From positions 689,698,420 to 689,762,419 of the forward strand of contig CM062813.1 in NCBI GenBank assembly GCA_031772625.1: 64,000 bases of DNA, in the 5' to 3' direction. The stretch's first letter is position 1, and the number at the start of each line of letters is the position of its first letter. Positions 31,401 to 42,628 of this stretch are shown here, in pieces. The notes under the pieces were generated by a model, which saw nothing but the letters and a program-made list of their open reading frames with translations, was not told where the DNA came from and did no database searches. The DNA is from Pinus tabuliformis (taxonomy: Eukaryota > Streptophyta > Pinopsida > Pinales > Pinaceae). Made by a program: the position numbers and the translations under genes.

Positions 31401-32509
31401 TGTCACGACCCTAAGTCATCATTGCACTTGGGTGAGTCGGATGCGCACGACAGACGCGTTTAACCGACGAGTTGGAGAACGAGTCACTGGGGCATGTTAA
31501 CCGATGAGTTGGGTGGGTGCACATAACTGACGAGTTAGGAGGGGCGCACATAACCGACGAGTTGGAGGGCGCACCAACACAGAAATTAAACTAAGTGTTG
31601 GAGGAGCACGAGTCAACTTGGTTTATAGGGGACGAGTTGGGGAGCGACAAACTGGGCGTGCCACTCAAACCCACACTTGGAGCCGACGTGTTAAAAATAT
31701 GTTAAAGGACGATTGGGTGGGTCGGCTGGGTAACACCATGCCCCCTCCCCTGGACCTAAGGAGCATATAAACATACGTGGAGGAGAAGTGGAAAGGCATC
31801 ACCAAGAAAGAAGCAAATATGCCTTAGTCGCATCATTTGGGTGAGCGCAGGAGGCATACAAGCTGCAGGTTTGGATGAGCTCACGGTGACGGGTGAAGTT
31901 ATAGCTTTACGAAGTTTGGAAAGGCCACAGGTCAGAAAGCAAGCTGGGTTGCAGGTTGGGTGGAGCTACCCATGAGCTGGGTGCGGTGGGTTGGTTGAAC
32001 GGTGGGGCGGATATCGAACTCGTCTGAACAAAAATATAGCGTGGTTCGTGGGTTGGGTGAGCCAACACGACCGCATCGCCAAGAGATAGCGTACACGGTA
32101 AACCATGGCAGTGAACACAGTTGCAGCGGTAGTGCAATAGGTGTGGTGAACCAGGTAGCGTCGTGGGGCGAGGGTGAACGGTGTTGCGGCCGAGTCGTGT
32201 AGCAGGCCGACCGACTGAGCAACACAAAAACAACGATTGTATTATTTTATATCCTGGTTGAGTATTTACTCCCAGCATTGTAAGATAACAATTCAATATA
32301 TATAACTGATATTTACATTGTATATGTGTCTCTTGCATTGTTCTTGTTGTGATGAATATTTAAGTAATTCCGCACTTAAATTAAATAAAATGGTGAAAGA
32401 TGAATGTGTTAGGCGTAGTCCAGGAAATGACTTAGAAACCAAGATGTTTAGGCATTTGGTCGGTGTCGCACATAGTCCAGTTCGTGAAAAAAGAATTGGG
32501 GGAGTGACA
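31401..32509 (+). repeat. 3' LTR of C
   Basis: It runs from TGTCACGACCC to GGGGGAGTGACA (inverted TGTCAC/GTGACA ends). It is the complete copy, whose last ~500 bp match 20592-21322. A degenerate tandem repeat on ACCGACGAGTTGG lies at about 31455-31640. Confidence 0.9.
31455..31640. repeat. Tandem repeat in LTR of C (ACCGACGAGTTGG type)
   Basis: At least four units spaced by about 30-45 bp carry TAACCGACGAGTTGGA or close variants. Confidence 0.7.
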
Positions 32510-32819
32510 GAAAGCCACCTATTTGGCTTAAAGCCCTACCTCAGCAAGCATGCCATAAATTTATTTGGTCCTAAAATACTTTTTTTTTTTTTCAGTGCGA
32601 AACCCTCTTCTATTTTCTTTTGCAGAAGAGAAACCCCCCGTTTTGGCCCTAAACCCAAACCCCCCAGCATAAAACCCTCATCTTTTTTCTTTTACATAGG
32701 AGCAGAACATAAAACCCTCTTTTCTTTATTTAGGTTTTATCAAGCAGGCATAGCCGATGGTTTTCTAAGACTCTACAACAGAGGCCAGCGAAAACTCCTC
32801 CTCTGAGGAGAGTGAGAAG

Positions 32820-33880
32820 ATGGTTCACAGTCGAATCCCTACCCCTGGGCAGGCAAGAATGATTTCTCACCCTCCTCCATCTGGATCAAAATCTGATGAT
32901 GATTCAGATTCCATAACTCCACCACCCAAAACACACCAGCAACAATAGTAGAGGAAAGAACAGAAACCGCAGAAGTAGGTGCCACCACCATCGCCATCAC
33001 CACCCCATCCGCTTTCTTTTCTAAAAAAATTGGTGCCACTAAAGCGTAGGTGAAACGTCCTAGGAAAGAGGAGAACGATGCAATCCCTGAACTTCCTTCG
33101 ACCAAGAAGAAAGAAACAAATCACATTTCCTAACTTAGTGGCAGAGTCCCTGCAAAGGAAAGGAAGAAGGCACAAAAACAAAATATTGCAGAAAGAATCA
33201 GGCTGACATCTTCGCCACAGAAGTCTAGTAAGAAGGCACCTTAGGTATGGAATTCTAAAGACAAGCTCGCTTTCTTAAATCGGCTCTTGTCTTTCACCAA
33301 AGGAGGCAAGGGGTTCCCCAAAAACATGAGCTCTTCTTATGATCACATTAGAATCATGTTGGACATTCAGTATAGTATTAAGTAGCTTCGTGATAAGCTT
33401 AGGTGCTTGAAGGCCAAGTTTCATTCCTTTGTGGAGAATATGGGGGCCAATAACTACAATTTTAAGAGTACGGATGAGGCTCCCATGTATAAAATCTGCA
33501 AACAATTGTGTGGTGGGGAGGACGAGAGTAATGATGGTGATGATGAGCATCGTCTCAATGTGTAAATTGTAGGCAAAGAATCTATGAATGGTACAGAGAA
33601 GAAGAAGCCGACCATTGAGGTAGAAGAGGAGGACGACAGGGAGAAAAATAAATATGGGGAAGATCAAGAGGAAGAAGAGGAGGAGGGGCAAGATGAGCCA
33701 AAACGTAACAAGACTGTGACTAATGCCTTAGTGGAGAGCAATGGAGGGGATGTTGAGTGGATCACTGGAGAATTGTATATTCAAATCCGAGAAGAAAGGG
33801 ATGAAATGGTGAATGAGTTGAAAAATATTGTTGTAAAGAACTTAGAGGAATCCCAAGTAAAGAAAAAGGATATGATTTAG
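32820..33880 (+). pseudogene. Decayed protein-coding sequence, function unknown
   Basis: An ATG at 32820 opens PTPGQARMISHPPPSGSKS, then an acidic Ser-rich stretch, stops, and a basic PLKRR-like patch. After a frame change a longer piece reads MSSSYDHIRIMLDIQYSIK, TAG, LRDKLRCLKAKFHSFVENMG, NNYNFKSTDEAPMYKICKQL, TAA at 33562-33564, and then an open 98-codon Glu/Lys-rich piece (33584-33880) with VEWITGELYIQIREERDEMV. The two stops lie in one continuous frame, so this looks like a real gene that died recently. The charged, partly helical character suggests a nuclear protein, but I do not recognise a family. Confidence 0.4.
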
Positions 33881-36139
33881 GGTTATTTCTTGAACATCAG
33901 GGTTGATCATGTTTAGCACTCTATAGCGACTTGATGACTGGAATTCACTCTGGAAGATCGATTCCTTTATTGAACAGAGTGAAAGCTGAAGCACTTGAGG
34001 AGAAGAGGCGCAAGCAACAAATTGTGGAGATGAAAGCTTTTTAAGGAAGGGTAGATTTATTGTAAGAGGAATGTGAGATGTGTTTGGAAGAGCTTGGAGA
34101 ACCTAAGGGGAATGACAGGTCTTAAGAATGTCAGCCTAGCAATGGTATGGTCTGTTATCAACATAATCTGCATAAGATTCAATCCATGAGTTTTGGTTAT
34201 CAGAGGTTTCTAGTGGGCATGCTTGTCATGACTCATAGGATATACTGGAAGAGGTCCTTATTTGGGTTTTAGGATTAGAGCGTTCACACCCATTCATTCT
34301 CAACCTTCCTCTAAATTTTTTAGAGTGATCATAGGATTGCTGCGTTTGTTAAATGATATGCTTATCCTATGTTGTTCTTTGTGAATAGATTTTTTAACTT
34401 AATTATAATTTTAGGTAGAATATCCATTATCCCTTCTCACATTTATTGTTTTGAAATTCTATATTTTTAGCATTCCTTTCTATTAGTTGTAACTTGTAAT
34501 ATATGTTGAGTATCATGTACTAGGTTGTGTTGTTAATAACAATATTGATGCACGATTATTGCAAGGAGGTCAGAGGTGGAAAGTTATTTTATTTCAATAT
34601 TTATTTGAACTTTAACATTGTGGAATGCTTTTGCAAAGTTTATGTGAAGAAACAATTATCAATTGCAACTCTTTACACTTAATTTATTGTACTTCATAAC
34701 ACAATTCATTGTTCATTGTGTAAAAGTTTGCTAAAGTTATGGGCCAATTTTATTGTAGACATGGATCTATGGTTAACTGAATCTAAATTAAGATGCATGT
34801 TAAAGAAAGTTATCTTCATGTTTCATGATAACGGTTGAATTTGCACATCAATACTAATGTGTTGCCAAATAACGTTGATAGGTTGTGATTTGATGAGAAA
34901 TAAATTGTGAATTCATTTCTTAATTTATTCTATATTCAATATTCCTAATGGAAAATACCATATTGATCCCATATTCTCAATTTGTTGGTTGTCCTTGATT
35001 GGCCATTATATAAAAGGATAATTCTATAACCCCTTGTATAGGTTGTTTAACTTTATAACAGAAACATAGTGGTAATATGCAAGATGTCAAAAGTTTTGCT
35101 TGAAATATTGCCCCATGTCAGCTATACCAAATGACTTGACTCAACTAGACTAGGATAACTTACTTTTATGACTAGTAGTTGTGGTGATTATATATAAGAT
35201 GTCAAAAATTTCAGTACAATGGTATCTAGAAACCAAATAACTTACTTTTGTGGCTAGTAATTGTCTTGTTTTTCCTATCGACATGATCTCTATCACACAG
35301 GTTTCTGGTTTTTGGAATGCAGGAATTCAACAAATAGATTAATAAATAAGTTCAGCAAATATATCATGCATGAAGACATGACCAGTGTTAGTAATAGAGG
35401 GAATCTATGTTACACAAGTTTTTGGAATGCAGAAATGTTAACTAATGGTAGTTTTTTTTCTCACCAATAGTTAGCATCCTTGTTCCATAATTTTTGGAAT
35501 ATGGAAATCTCCAGGAATGTGGGTGAGTTTCACCCAAATGGTAGTTTGGGAGAACAAATTATAGGGAAAATGGAAAGCCATATGCTTTAGGGAGCTTCTT
35601 ACCAATCTTAAAACTTAATGGATGATTAATAGCTACCAATATCAAGTAGATAAAGGAGAAAAAATTTAGGCAAGGGAACACCATCAATTAATTTTTTGTG
35701 AAAGAAATTTAATTTTATAATTATAATTATAGGTATATCAGATTATTGTTTGGATTTTATGTTGGGTCGAAACTTGACTGTAGTGATTACCTAAGCTAAA
35801 TATTAAGGCTTTTTGTGCCTGCTGACGTACAATTAGCTATGTTTACATCCTATATGCCACACCAGGTTGTGCCAAAGGTATTGAAAGCCGTTGTAACTAC
35901 CCAGTAGATCGAATCTACAACATATTATTGTAATAGCAATGACTGGAGACTTTGCAACATAATTTGATAGGCTTCATTACACATTTCATAAATAAATAGT
36001 AATACTATTCAACATGAATATGATGCTTCTATTTTTACATTGTAATTTTACAGATACAAAAGGTTCATTATACAATATATTCAAAAAATGAACCGACATG
36101 AACCAGTCAAAGCCAAAATAAATTTCAGAATGTAATTCC
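33881..36139. other. AT-rich DNA, no gene recognised
   Basis: Traces of the preceding decayed frame may reach 34200. Near 35040-35520 there are short degenerate repeats (AAGATGTCAAAA; AACTTACTTTT.TG.CTAGTA; TTTTTGGAATGCAG). Nothing else is supported. Confidence 0.4.
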
Positions 36140-36748
36140 TTATATATTTTTGGCCGAGGAGTCGATGTTCAGGTTGGTGAGAATGTTGTTATTTACTGGA
36201 TCAACCAAATGATCCAAGAGGTTCTGAAATGGCCCAACTCTGGTAACAAGGCCCTGAATGAAATAATCCAAGATAACCAACATTGCAAGCCTTCCATTCT
36301 TGACCTCTTTCAGCTTCAAATCTTTCATGGACTTCTCGTCATTACCTAATCCCAGAGGATTGAATAAGGGACCTCTGGGGTATGCGGGATTACCTGAACC
36401 ACCCAAGTATTTCTGAAATCCCAAGAAATAAATATTGTTTTCCCATCGATCTAGGGTTTCTGTAATCTAGTAATCTTTTGTGTTATGCAAATCCCATCAA
36501 GGCAATCTCTAGCACAAAAAGAGTGAAAGGGTCAGCCCAGTAATCATATGTCCCTACTAGAGGAATGACACCAATTTTGAACTAGGGAAGTGCCTAAGAT
36601 TTCAGGAGCAATGGCTCCAACTGCACGTAGCATTGTGTATCGCCCGTTCATGATTTCTCCATAAGCGAGCCAACCTGGTTCGATAAAACCTCCAGGTCCT
36701 TCAGGATCCATCAAGCCCAACAAATCAAATCCAAAGTCACTAGGAAGC
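36140..36748 (-). pseudogene. Photosystem I antenna protein Lhca3, pseudogene
   Basis: The minus strand encodes about two thirds of an Lhca3-type light-harvesting protein. [20 protein letters not shown] and [11 protein letters not shown] (helix B region) are followed by [20 protein letters not shown] (helix C) and [12 protein letters not shown], then [20 protein letters not shown] (helix A) and [17 protein letters not shown]. Stops replace Trp (TAG, about 36578-36580) and Glu (TAA, about 36488-36490), and a ~30 bp deletion with a frame change follows EIL. No introns interrupt these parts. Immediately before the first exon-like base the minus strand reads GGTAATTACAG, a possible splice acceptor. 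The transit peptide and first part are missing. The gene normally supplies a thylakoid chlorophyll a/b protein; this copy cannot. Confidence 0.88.
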
Positions 36749-38641
36749 CTGTAATTACCCAAATATATTCAAATAATCAGAAGAAGAATCACCATTCCAA
36801 ATATATTAATGTCGCATGAATGACCAGCCTAAGGAGATGTTTACATTAATAGGTGAGCATATTCGTCTTTGATATTTTTTCCTCACTAGAATTCTGGAAA
36901 GGAAAACAGAGGTTAACAGAGCATTGGCTCTGGAAGAGGCATACCTTTAGATCTTCGCTGGACATAGGACCTCTATAAATGTGAAGTCTATATCTCCCAT
37001 TTAGAGAAAGTCTACAACAAGTTTCTAAGCACTTCAGAAAACACTACTTTCATGCCTTGTCCTTCTAGAATTTAAATTTCTCAGTGCTAGTGTCGAATGT
37101 ATTTGGTCTTCAATTTTTCTTTCACGGATCCAACAAGTCTGTTTTTCTATTCTTCCTTGCAAACGAGAATAACATCATCCTCTGAGGCTCTCCAAACACT
37201 CCCTGTAGAGGCGCTCTTTCCAAACCTTTTCAGTCTAGTGCCCCTATCATTATTTGATCTCTTTCCAAGTTCTCTATATAGGTCGTTGAGTGCCATCCAT
37301 AATTGACTCAATACTCTCTCCTGGAGAGCACTCTAACATCTGCCAAGGGGTTCACTATAAAACCTATAGGCATGTCTTTATGCCTTCTATTCTCCATGAT
37401 ATATGTTGCTCATCCAAATTTACTCAAGCATGAAACATTAGATGTCGCAAGCATGAGAAAGTGGACAGAGGAAGAAGATAAAACCTCAAATAACGACTTC
37501 TAAAACACTACTGGACAAAGGACAAAGATAAACCCTCAGATAATGTGTTTAAAAAAAAAACAACTAGATAAAGGAAGAAGATAAAACCTCAGATAATGGG
37601 CTCTTGGGAAATTTATGCTCGGGAGTTTTGGGTTTGGAACTTCTATCCATCGATAATCTACTACCGACATGCAGAGGTGTGGTATTGTTTGAGTCTGAAG
37701 CCACAACTTAAAGAAAGGAACATGCACTTGGACTTGTTTATTTTGTTCTTTGTCGTAATGGTGGCAGATTCTACACAGAACAAAGTAGATCCAGAGCTCC
37801 CTAAGTCCTTGTTCCACACAAGAAAACTTAAAGAAAGGAACATGCCCTTGATTTTGTTCTTTGTCACAAAGATTTAAACGCCTGCAAAATAGACATCCAC
37901 TAAGCACAGATTTAAAATGGTGGAGACCATCAACAGCATATCGAGAACCCTACTCACAACGTAAGAAACCTTAAAGCAAAATGATTTAACTCACAAACAT
38001 CATCAATCACAAATAAAACCCAAAACTCTACCTGATGTTATCCTTGATCAGTCTCCGCCTCACAAGTAACCTCGCAATGGGGGGCATGAGTGCTATGGTT
38101 ATGGGCACCTGCATGGGAAACAATACTTTATTACACAACCAATGCCAAGGCTCCTCCATGATTTTAAAAGTTAACACCTCTCAAGCTCCCTTTCGTGGGT
38201 TTTTCCCTCTGCTTTTCTTCATTACTTCATGAGTTGCCCCTGAATCTTCACCAAGAACCTCCTTGGAGTGACTGTAATGAACCCAAGGCAACCTTCCAGT
38301 TACACCTATAACTACCTTCAGCGTAATACCTATGTTGTGATCCAACGGGGGAAAATACTTTAATTGTCTAACACAATATCAATGACGCTAAAAAATACAC
38401 GGTGTCACCCAAGAGAGGAGAGTCGTTTTCAGAGAGGAATGCCTTACGACGCAATTACATTATTTATGCTTTTTATATAATATTAATATTATGACACAAG
38501 TTTGAAGATATACCGAATGAATAGAAGATTTGGGAAGATCATTTTGAAAAAGTAATTTATCTTCAAATTTCAAATAAAAAAATTATTTTTAATGTAATTC
38601 AATTTTATATTCTAACTATAAATATGTTTTATCTACATAGT
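36749..38641. other. No gene recognised
   Basis: I searched the minus strand upstream of the Lhca3 piece for a first exon and found none. A minus-strand segment at about 38032-38110, bounded by a pyrimidine-rich CAG and by a GTAGAG, encodes VPITIALMPPIARLLVRRRL. It could be an exon of something unknown or chance. Confidence 0.3.
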
Positions 38642-38659
38642 AATAGTACTAGAAAAGTT
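38642..38659. repeat. Target duplication, left copy (18 bp)
   Basis: AATAGTACTAGAAAAGTT, repeated exactly at 40017-40034 on the far side of the poly(A) tail. Confidence 0.92.
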
Positions 38660-38690
38660 ACCCCAATGCGGGTGTTCACATCTGCAATCA

Positions 38691-39626
38691 ATGATCAAGC
38701 ATACCACGCAGACACCTGGCCTGACGGATGGCAGGCGGGAGATCTACCAGGTACGCGTCATCGGAGGTAGTTTAAGGTTTAAGGCAGGCGAATTAAAGCC
38801 TGTTCAGGCTCGAAGCGAGCTGGATTTCAATGCGCGCATGGCTACTCTGTCCTCGATTCGGCTCATCAACATGGATCGGCTCAATTTCTCGGCTGCAGTT
38901 AATGACTATGCTCTATATGAAGCTATGCCGCTTCAGTTTCTTCGTCTGGTCTTTCCTGTCGACTTAATCGTTCGGCTCTGGAATTGTCAGGACATCAGCA
39001 GCACTCCAGCCATTTCGGGTTTCCTCTGTCTCAATCAATCTCTCAGGTCTTTTGATTCTGTTACAATGCCTCGCAGTCGAGGTATTCCGCGTCGGGGGGG
39101 TCGGTCTGGTATCAGGGCTTGCCCTTCTCAATCTGCGCCTCAGCAGGTTGCCCCAATTGCCTTGGTCCCTCCCTCATCTCCGCTGTCAGACCAAGAGAGG
39201 TTCATCCCGAATAACTCTTACCAGACCTCCAGATTTGTATTCCAGAGTCGGCTCAACAGGCCAGTGGTGACAGTGAATTTTACAGTTTTTGTTTCAGAGG
39301 AGGAGAGCAACCAGCTCAGCTCGACCCCTCCTGCTTCCTCAAATTCTCAGGATGACAACATTCTACTTGGGGATATGACTGGGTTGGTGTTTCATGTTGA
39401 CCGCATGAATGAGGACGCCCCTGTCCCGGAAGTGCCTCAGCAGCCCGATCCCGCTAAGGAAGATGACAATGTTTGCGAGCCATCTCAAAGACCAACTGGC
39501 TGTTTACATTTGGTTACTGATTCTGGTGGAGCGCCGCTTCTGGACGAAGACGGGTTCGTTACTTGGGTCGCCTCTCCAAGCCAGGCGAAGGAGGATATGC
39601 AAGCTTCTCCAAGTCAGGCGGACTGA
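38691..39626 (+). CDS. 311-codon ORF of the retroposed insertion, unknown
   Basis: The frame is uninterrupted from ATG at 38691, 31 bp inside the insertion, to TGA at 39624-39626. No domain is recognised. The N-terminal third is mixed, with FSAAVNDYALYEAMPLQFLR. The middle has a basic Arg/Gly patch (RGIPRRGGRSG) and a Ser/Pro/Gln-rich part. The C-terminal part is acidic and ends with a short repeat (ASPSQAKED, ASPSQAD). An internal ATG in NARMATLSS is another possible start. An open frame of this length in a retrocopy means it is young, was selected, or is open by chance in GC-richer DNA. No ribosome or promoter signal can be judged. Confidence 0.45.
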   Translation: MIKHTTQTPGLTDGRREIYQVRVIGGSLRFKAGELKPVQARSELDFNARMATLSSIRLINMDRLNFSAAVNDYALYEAMPLQFLRLVFPVDLIVRLWNCQDISSTPAISGFLCLNQSLRSFDSVTMPRSRGIPRRGGRSGIRACPSQSAPQQVAPIALVPPSSPLSDQERFIPNNSYQTSRFVFQSRLNRPVVTVNFTVFVSEEESNQLSSTPPASSNSQDDNILLGDMTGLVFHVDRMNEDAPVPEVPQQPDPAKEDDNVCEPSQRPTGCLHLVTDSGGAPLLDEDGFVTWVASPSQAKEDMQASPSQAD

Positions 39627-39642
39627 ATTCCACTGGGTGCAC

Positions 39643-39957
39643 ATGCTATGCTTTTTTGATCCTGTGTCTTCGATTATGCAGCTAAATTCTCTTGTCTGTT
39701 TTAGTCTCATGCTTCAGGTAGCAATTTCAGCTAACACAGACTTCAATTTTTGTTTTAAAGTCAGCTATGTTAAGCGCTACTGTGTTTTTGAGGTCACTGA
39801 AGGGTATGATAACTGTAGTCTGGGTAATTTTTGTCAGTATGTCAGGGACCGAAATCAAATCTTTGAGGTCTGCATTGTAAATCTGGTTGACAGGTTAAAC
39901 TGTATTGTCCCTGAGTTTTTGGATGAGGAATGGCCTCGGCCTCCTCTGAGGCTTTGA
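39643..39957 (+). CDS. 104-codon second ORF of the insertion, unknown
   Basis: It begins 16 bp after the first frame, in another frame, and ends in TGA 59 bp before the A-run. It includes FNFCFKVSYVKRYCVFEV and LVDRLNCIVPEFLDEEWPRP. It is open upstream to 39409 in the same frame, overlapping the first ORF, so a frame break between one longer protein's two parts is possible. Family unknown. Confidence 0.3.
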   Translation: MLCFFDPVSSIMQLNSLVCFSLMLQVAISANTDFNFCFKVSYVKRYCVFEVTEGYDNCSLGNFCQYVRDRNQIFEVCIVNLVDRLNCIVPEFLDEEWPRPPLRL

Positions 39958-40016
39958 CCTCATTGTACATATTTTTACACTTTTTTAATAGAATTAGTAT
40001 TTACAGAGAAAAAAAA

Positions 40017-40034
40017 AATAGTACTAGAAAAGTT
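40017..40034. repeat. Target duplication, right copy (18 bp)
   Basis: Identical to 38642-38659. Confidence 0.92.
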
Positions 40035-40128
40035 CGATCAATAACTATAAGTGGCTCCAATTTTTTTTTTTATCATGGTGTTTAGGAACATAAATCGATC
40101 TCTATATAATGTGTTGTTTAAATGATTT

Positions 40129-40180
<52 letters not shown>

Positions 40181-40548
40181 CAATAAATTAAATTAAACTA
40201 AAATATATTTTTATTTTAATTTAATTATAAAAAAAAAAAACCAAAATTTGTAAAATTAATTAAGCTATATAAATATTTTTAAACATACACATTTTAAAAC
40301 AATAAATTACATATGCAACTTTTAAGCCTTCAACATTTTTTTAAATGCTTTTAAAAGTTTCAAATTAGGTTATTCCAAAATATTTTAAATTATATTTTAA
40401 TTTTTAATTTGGTTTATAATTTATTTTTAATTTTTAATTATTTTTTAAATAAGTGAATATAAAAGTTTATGGTATAGTTCATTTTGTAGTTGGTGGTTGT
40501 TCTTTATGTAAACCATAAGATTCAAGGATCAAATTTTCCATAAATTAA

Positions 40549-40584
<36 letters not shown>

Positions 40585-40849
40585 CAAATATATAAATTAA
40601 ATGACTAGTAAATATGGATAAACATCAAAATACTTGTGTCACAATACCTCTCACATTGTCAAGATTAAAAAATCATTAAAATAACTAAATTATATTTGTA
40701 TTTCAAATTATTAGTATTAATAATTAGAAAAAAAACATAATATATGAATTAAATATCTATATATTTATAAAAAAATGTAAAATATTTTAAAGTCATGGAG
40801 ATTCATTGGACTTCGCCATTGAGATTTTTGTTTGTCAAGTTGTTTTTGA
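40035..40849. other. AT-rich spacer with two (TA)n tracts
   Basis: Microsatellites lie at about 40134-40179 and 40551-40582. No coding sequence or other structure was seen. Confidence 0.7.
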
Positions 40850-41065
40850 TTCTCGAGGCTTGGTTTGAGCCGCCACCCAGGGGCATCTAATCCGTCAACG
40901 TCACCCAGGGATTACACTTGGCCTGGGCCACACTAGCCACCAACCCTACACTGACTGAATTTTTTTAGCATATCTCCTCCCCTAGCACAGGGCACAAACA
41001 CCCCAGGTGAGGTTTGATCCTGGGTCACCTTGCTAACTAGGCCCATCCTCAACTAGTTGTGTTCT
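40850..41065 (-). mobile_element. SINE-like segment
   Basis: The minus strand has ACAACTAGTTGAGGATGGGC (box A-like; about 41040-41062), then GGTGACCCAGGATCAAACC (about 41009-41028; box B-like), in the spacing of a tRNA-derived SINE head and reminiscent of plant Au-type SINEs. No poly(A) or target duplication could be confirmed. It directly abuts the gag fragment of Copia E. Confidence 0.4.
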
Positions 41066-42531
41066 ATGCCAGACAACTGGGAAAATTTAATTGTAGTTAT
41101 GAGCACTTCAACAACTACAGGGACCCTGAAGTTTGATGATGTCAGCAGCAGTTTAATGAATGAGGAGCTGTGATGCAAGTCAATTGCAGAAAACCAGGGA
41201 GGAGAGGCTCTAGCTCTAGCTGATCGTGGTAGGAGAATGGATCGAGGCCGACAAGGGCGATCAAGATCGAGAGGCCGATCAAAATCAAGGAGAGGCAGAA
41301 TCATCTGCTTTCATTGTGGCAAACCCGGGCACATGAAAAAAGAATGTCGATTCTGGAAGAAAGGACAAACGGATCAGAGACCGTCCAATACAAATCACAC
41401 GTCATCTAGCACAAATGAAGGTGAGACCACTGCTGTAGCCACAGATGGTGATGTGTTGTTTATTGTTTCAGTAGAGGATGCATGTGTATATACATCTAGC
41501 AATAGCTTTGATTGGATCCTTGACTCTGGGGCATCTCACCATGTAACTCCATGCAAAGATAGTCTTATTTCATATAATCCTTGTGATTATGGTAGAGTGC
41601 ATTTGGGGAGTAATAATTTTTGCATTATTGTTGGAGTGGGAGATGTCCAAATCAAGATGAAAGATGGACAAGATATATTGTTGAAACAGGTCAGGCATGT
41701 ACCAAAAATGCGCATGAGTTTAATCTCTATGGGACGACTGGATGATGAAGGCTATTCCACAAGCTTTGGAAAAGGAGGCTGGAAAATTAGCAAAGGTGCA
41801 TTGGTCGTAGCCAAAGGACCCAAGACAGGAACATTATACACATTGAAGACACTGATAGGAAAATCAGATTTGGCTGTTGTCACAAAAAAAGGAAATTCAG
41901 CAGATCTGTGGCATAAACGTTTGGGTCACATGAGCGAGAAGGGCTTAAAAATCCTTGTTGGTAAAAATTTATTTCCAGGTTTGAAATCCTACAATCTTGA
42001 TCTTTGTGAGCATTGTATATATGGTAGACAAAGAAGGGTTTCATTCCTTAGAGGTGGCCATGACAGAAAGAAAAATGTGTTAGAATTGGTACACTCATAT
42101 GTGTTTGGGCCTGTTAACATCAAATAATTAGGAGGAGCATCATATTTTGTAACATTTATAGATGATGCATCCAGGAAGTTTTGGGCATATCCTATAAAAA
42201 GTAAAAGTAAAGTGTTTGGAATATTTCAAAAATTCCATGTTGGTATTGACAGAGAGACTAACAAATTGCTGAAGTGTTTAAGAACAAATAATGGTGGAGA
42301 ATATTGCTCAAATTCATTTAAGGAATATTGTAACAGGTTTGGCATAAAGCATGAGAAGACTGTGCCTGGTACTCCTCAACAGAATGGTGTCATAGAAAGG
42401 ATGAATCACACCATTATGGAAAAGGTGCGAAGTATGTTGTCCAATTCCGATTTGGAGAATAATTTTTGGGCTGAAGCAGTCAGGACCGCTTGCTACCTCA
42501 TAAATAGATCTCCAACTATAGCCTTGGATGG
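41066..42531 (+). pseudogene. Copia E fragment: gag end, protease, inactive integrase
   Basis: From left to right: the gag end (SMPDNWENLIV), an Arg/Ser-rich stretch and an intact zinc knuckle CFHCGKPGHMKKEC (about 41309-41350). Then the protease motif WILDSGASHHVTP, the pre-integrase LWHKRLGHMSEKG and CEHCIYGRQ, and the integrase core. The first catalytic Asp is Tyr (VHSYVFG) and the second is Asn (LRTNNGGEY); the Glu in QQNGVIERMN remains. A TAA at 42125-42127 separates two parts. Homology ends at NRSPTIALDG; RT and LTRs are missing. This is a truncated, inactive copy. Confidence 0.9.
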
Positions 42532-42532
42532 C

Positions 42533-42628
42533 GGTGTTGAAGAATCTAGAATCCTGCATGTGATTCTAGAAACTACTGACGGTGTAGAAGAATCTAGAAT
42601 CCTGCATGTGATTCATGAATTTGGCTTT
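42533..42628. repeat. 48 bp tandem duplication at the end of Copia E
   Basis: Two units (42533-42580 and 42581-42628) share GAAGAATCTAGAATCCTGCA and the following TGTGATTC. The array starts exactly where the integrase homology ends. Confidence 0.85.

Larger units (their letters stand above)
20592..32509 (+). mobile_element. Ty3/Gypsy chromovirus C, gag-less, interrupted by element D
   Basis: The plus-strand order is truncated 5' LTR (20592-21322), primer site (21325-21336), protease, RT, [element D], RNase H, integrase with zinc domain, integrase core, chromodomain, polypurine tract (AGTGGGGGAGGA ending at 31400) and 3' LTR (31401-32509). RT before integrase and the C-terminal chromodomain place it in the chromovirus group. 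About 610 bp of the 5' LTR are missing at its outer end and gag is absent. Several stops interrupt pol. No target duplication can be tested because the left end is lost. Confidence 0.93.
38660..40016 (+). mobile_element. Retroposed 1.36 kb insertion with poly(A) tail
   Basis: It is flanked by perfect 18 bp direct repeats and ends in an A-run (about 40009-40016, continuous with the repeat), preceded by an AT-rich 3' tail (TTTTTTAATAGAATTAG). It stands out from its very AT-rich surroundings by higher GC content. These are the marks of target-primed reverse transcription by a LINE enzyme. No RT, endonuclease or known SINE head is present. It may be a nonautonomous LINE derivative or a retrocopy of a cellular mRNA. 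Confidence 0.88.
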
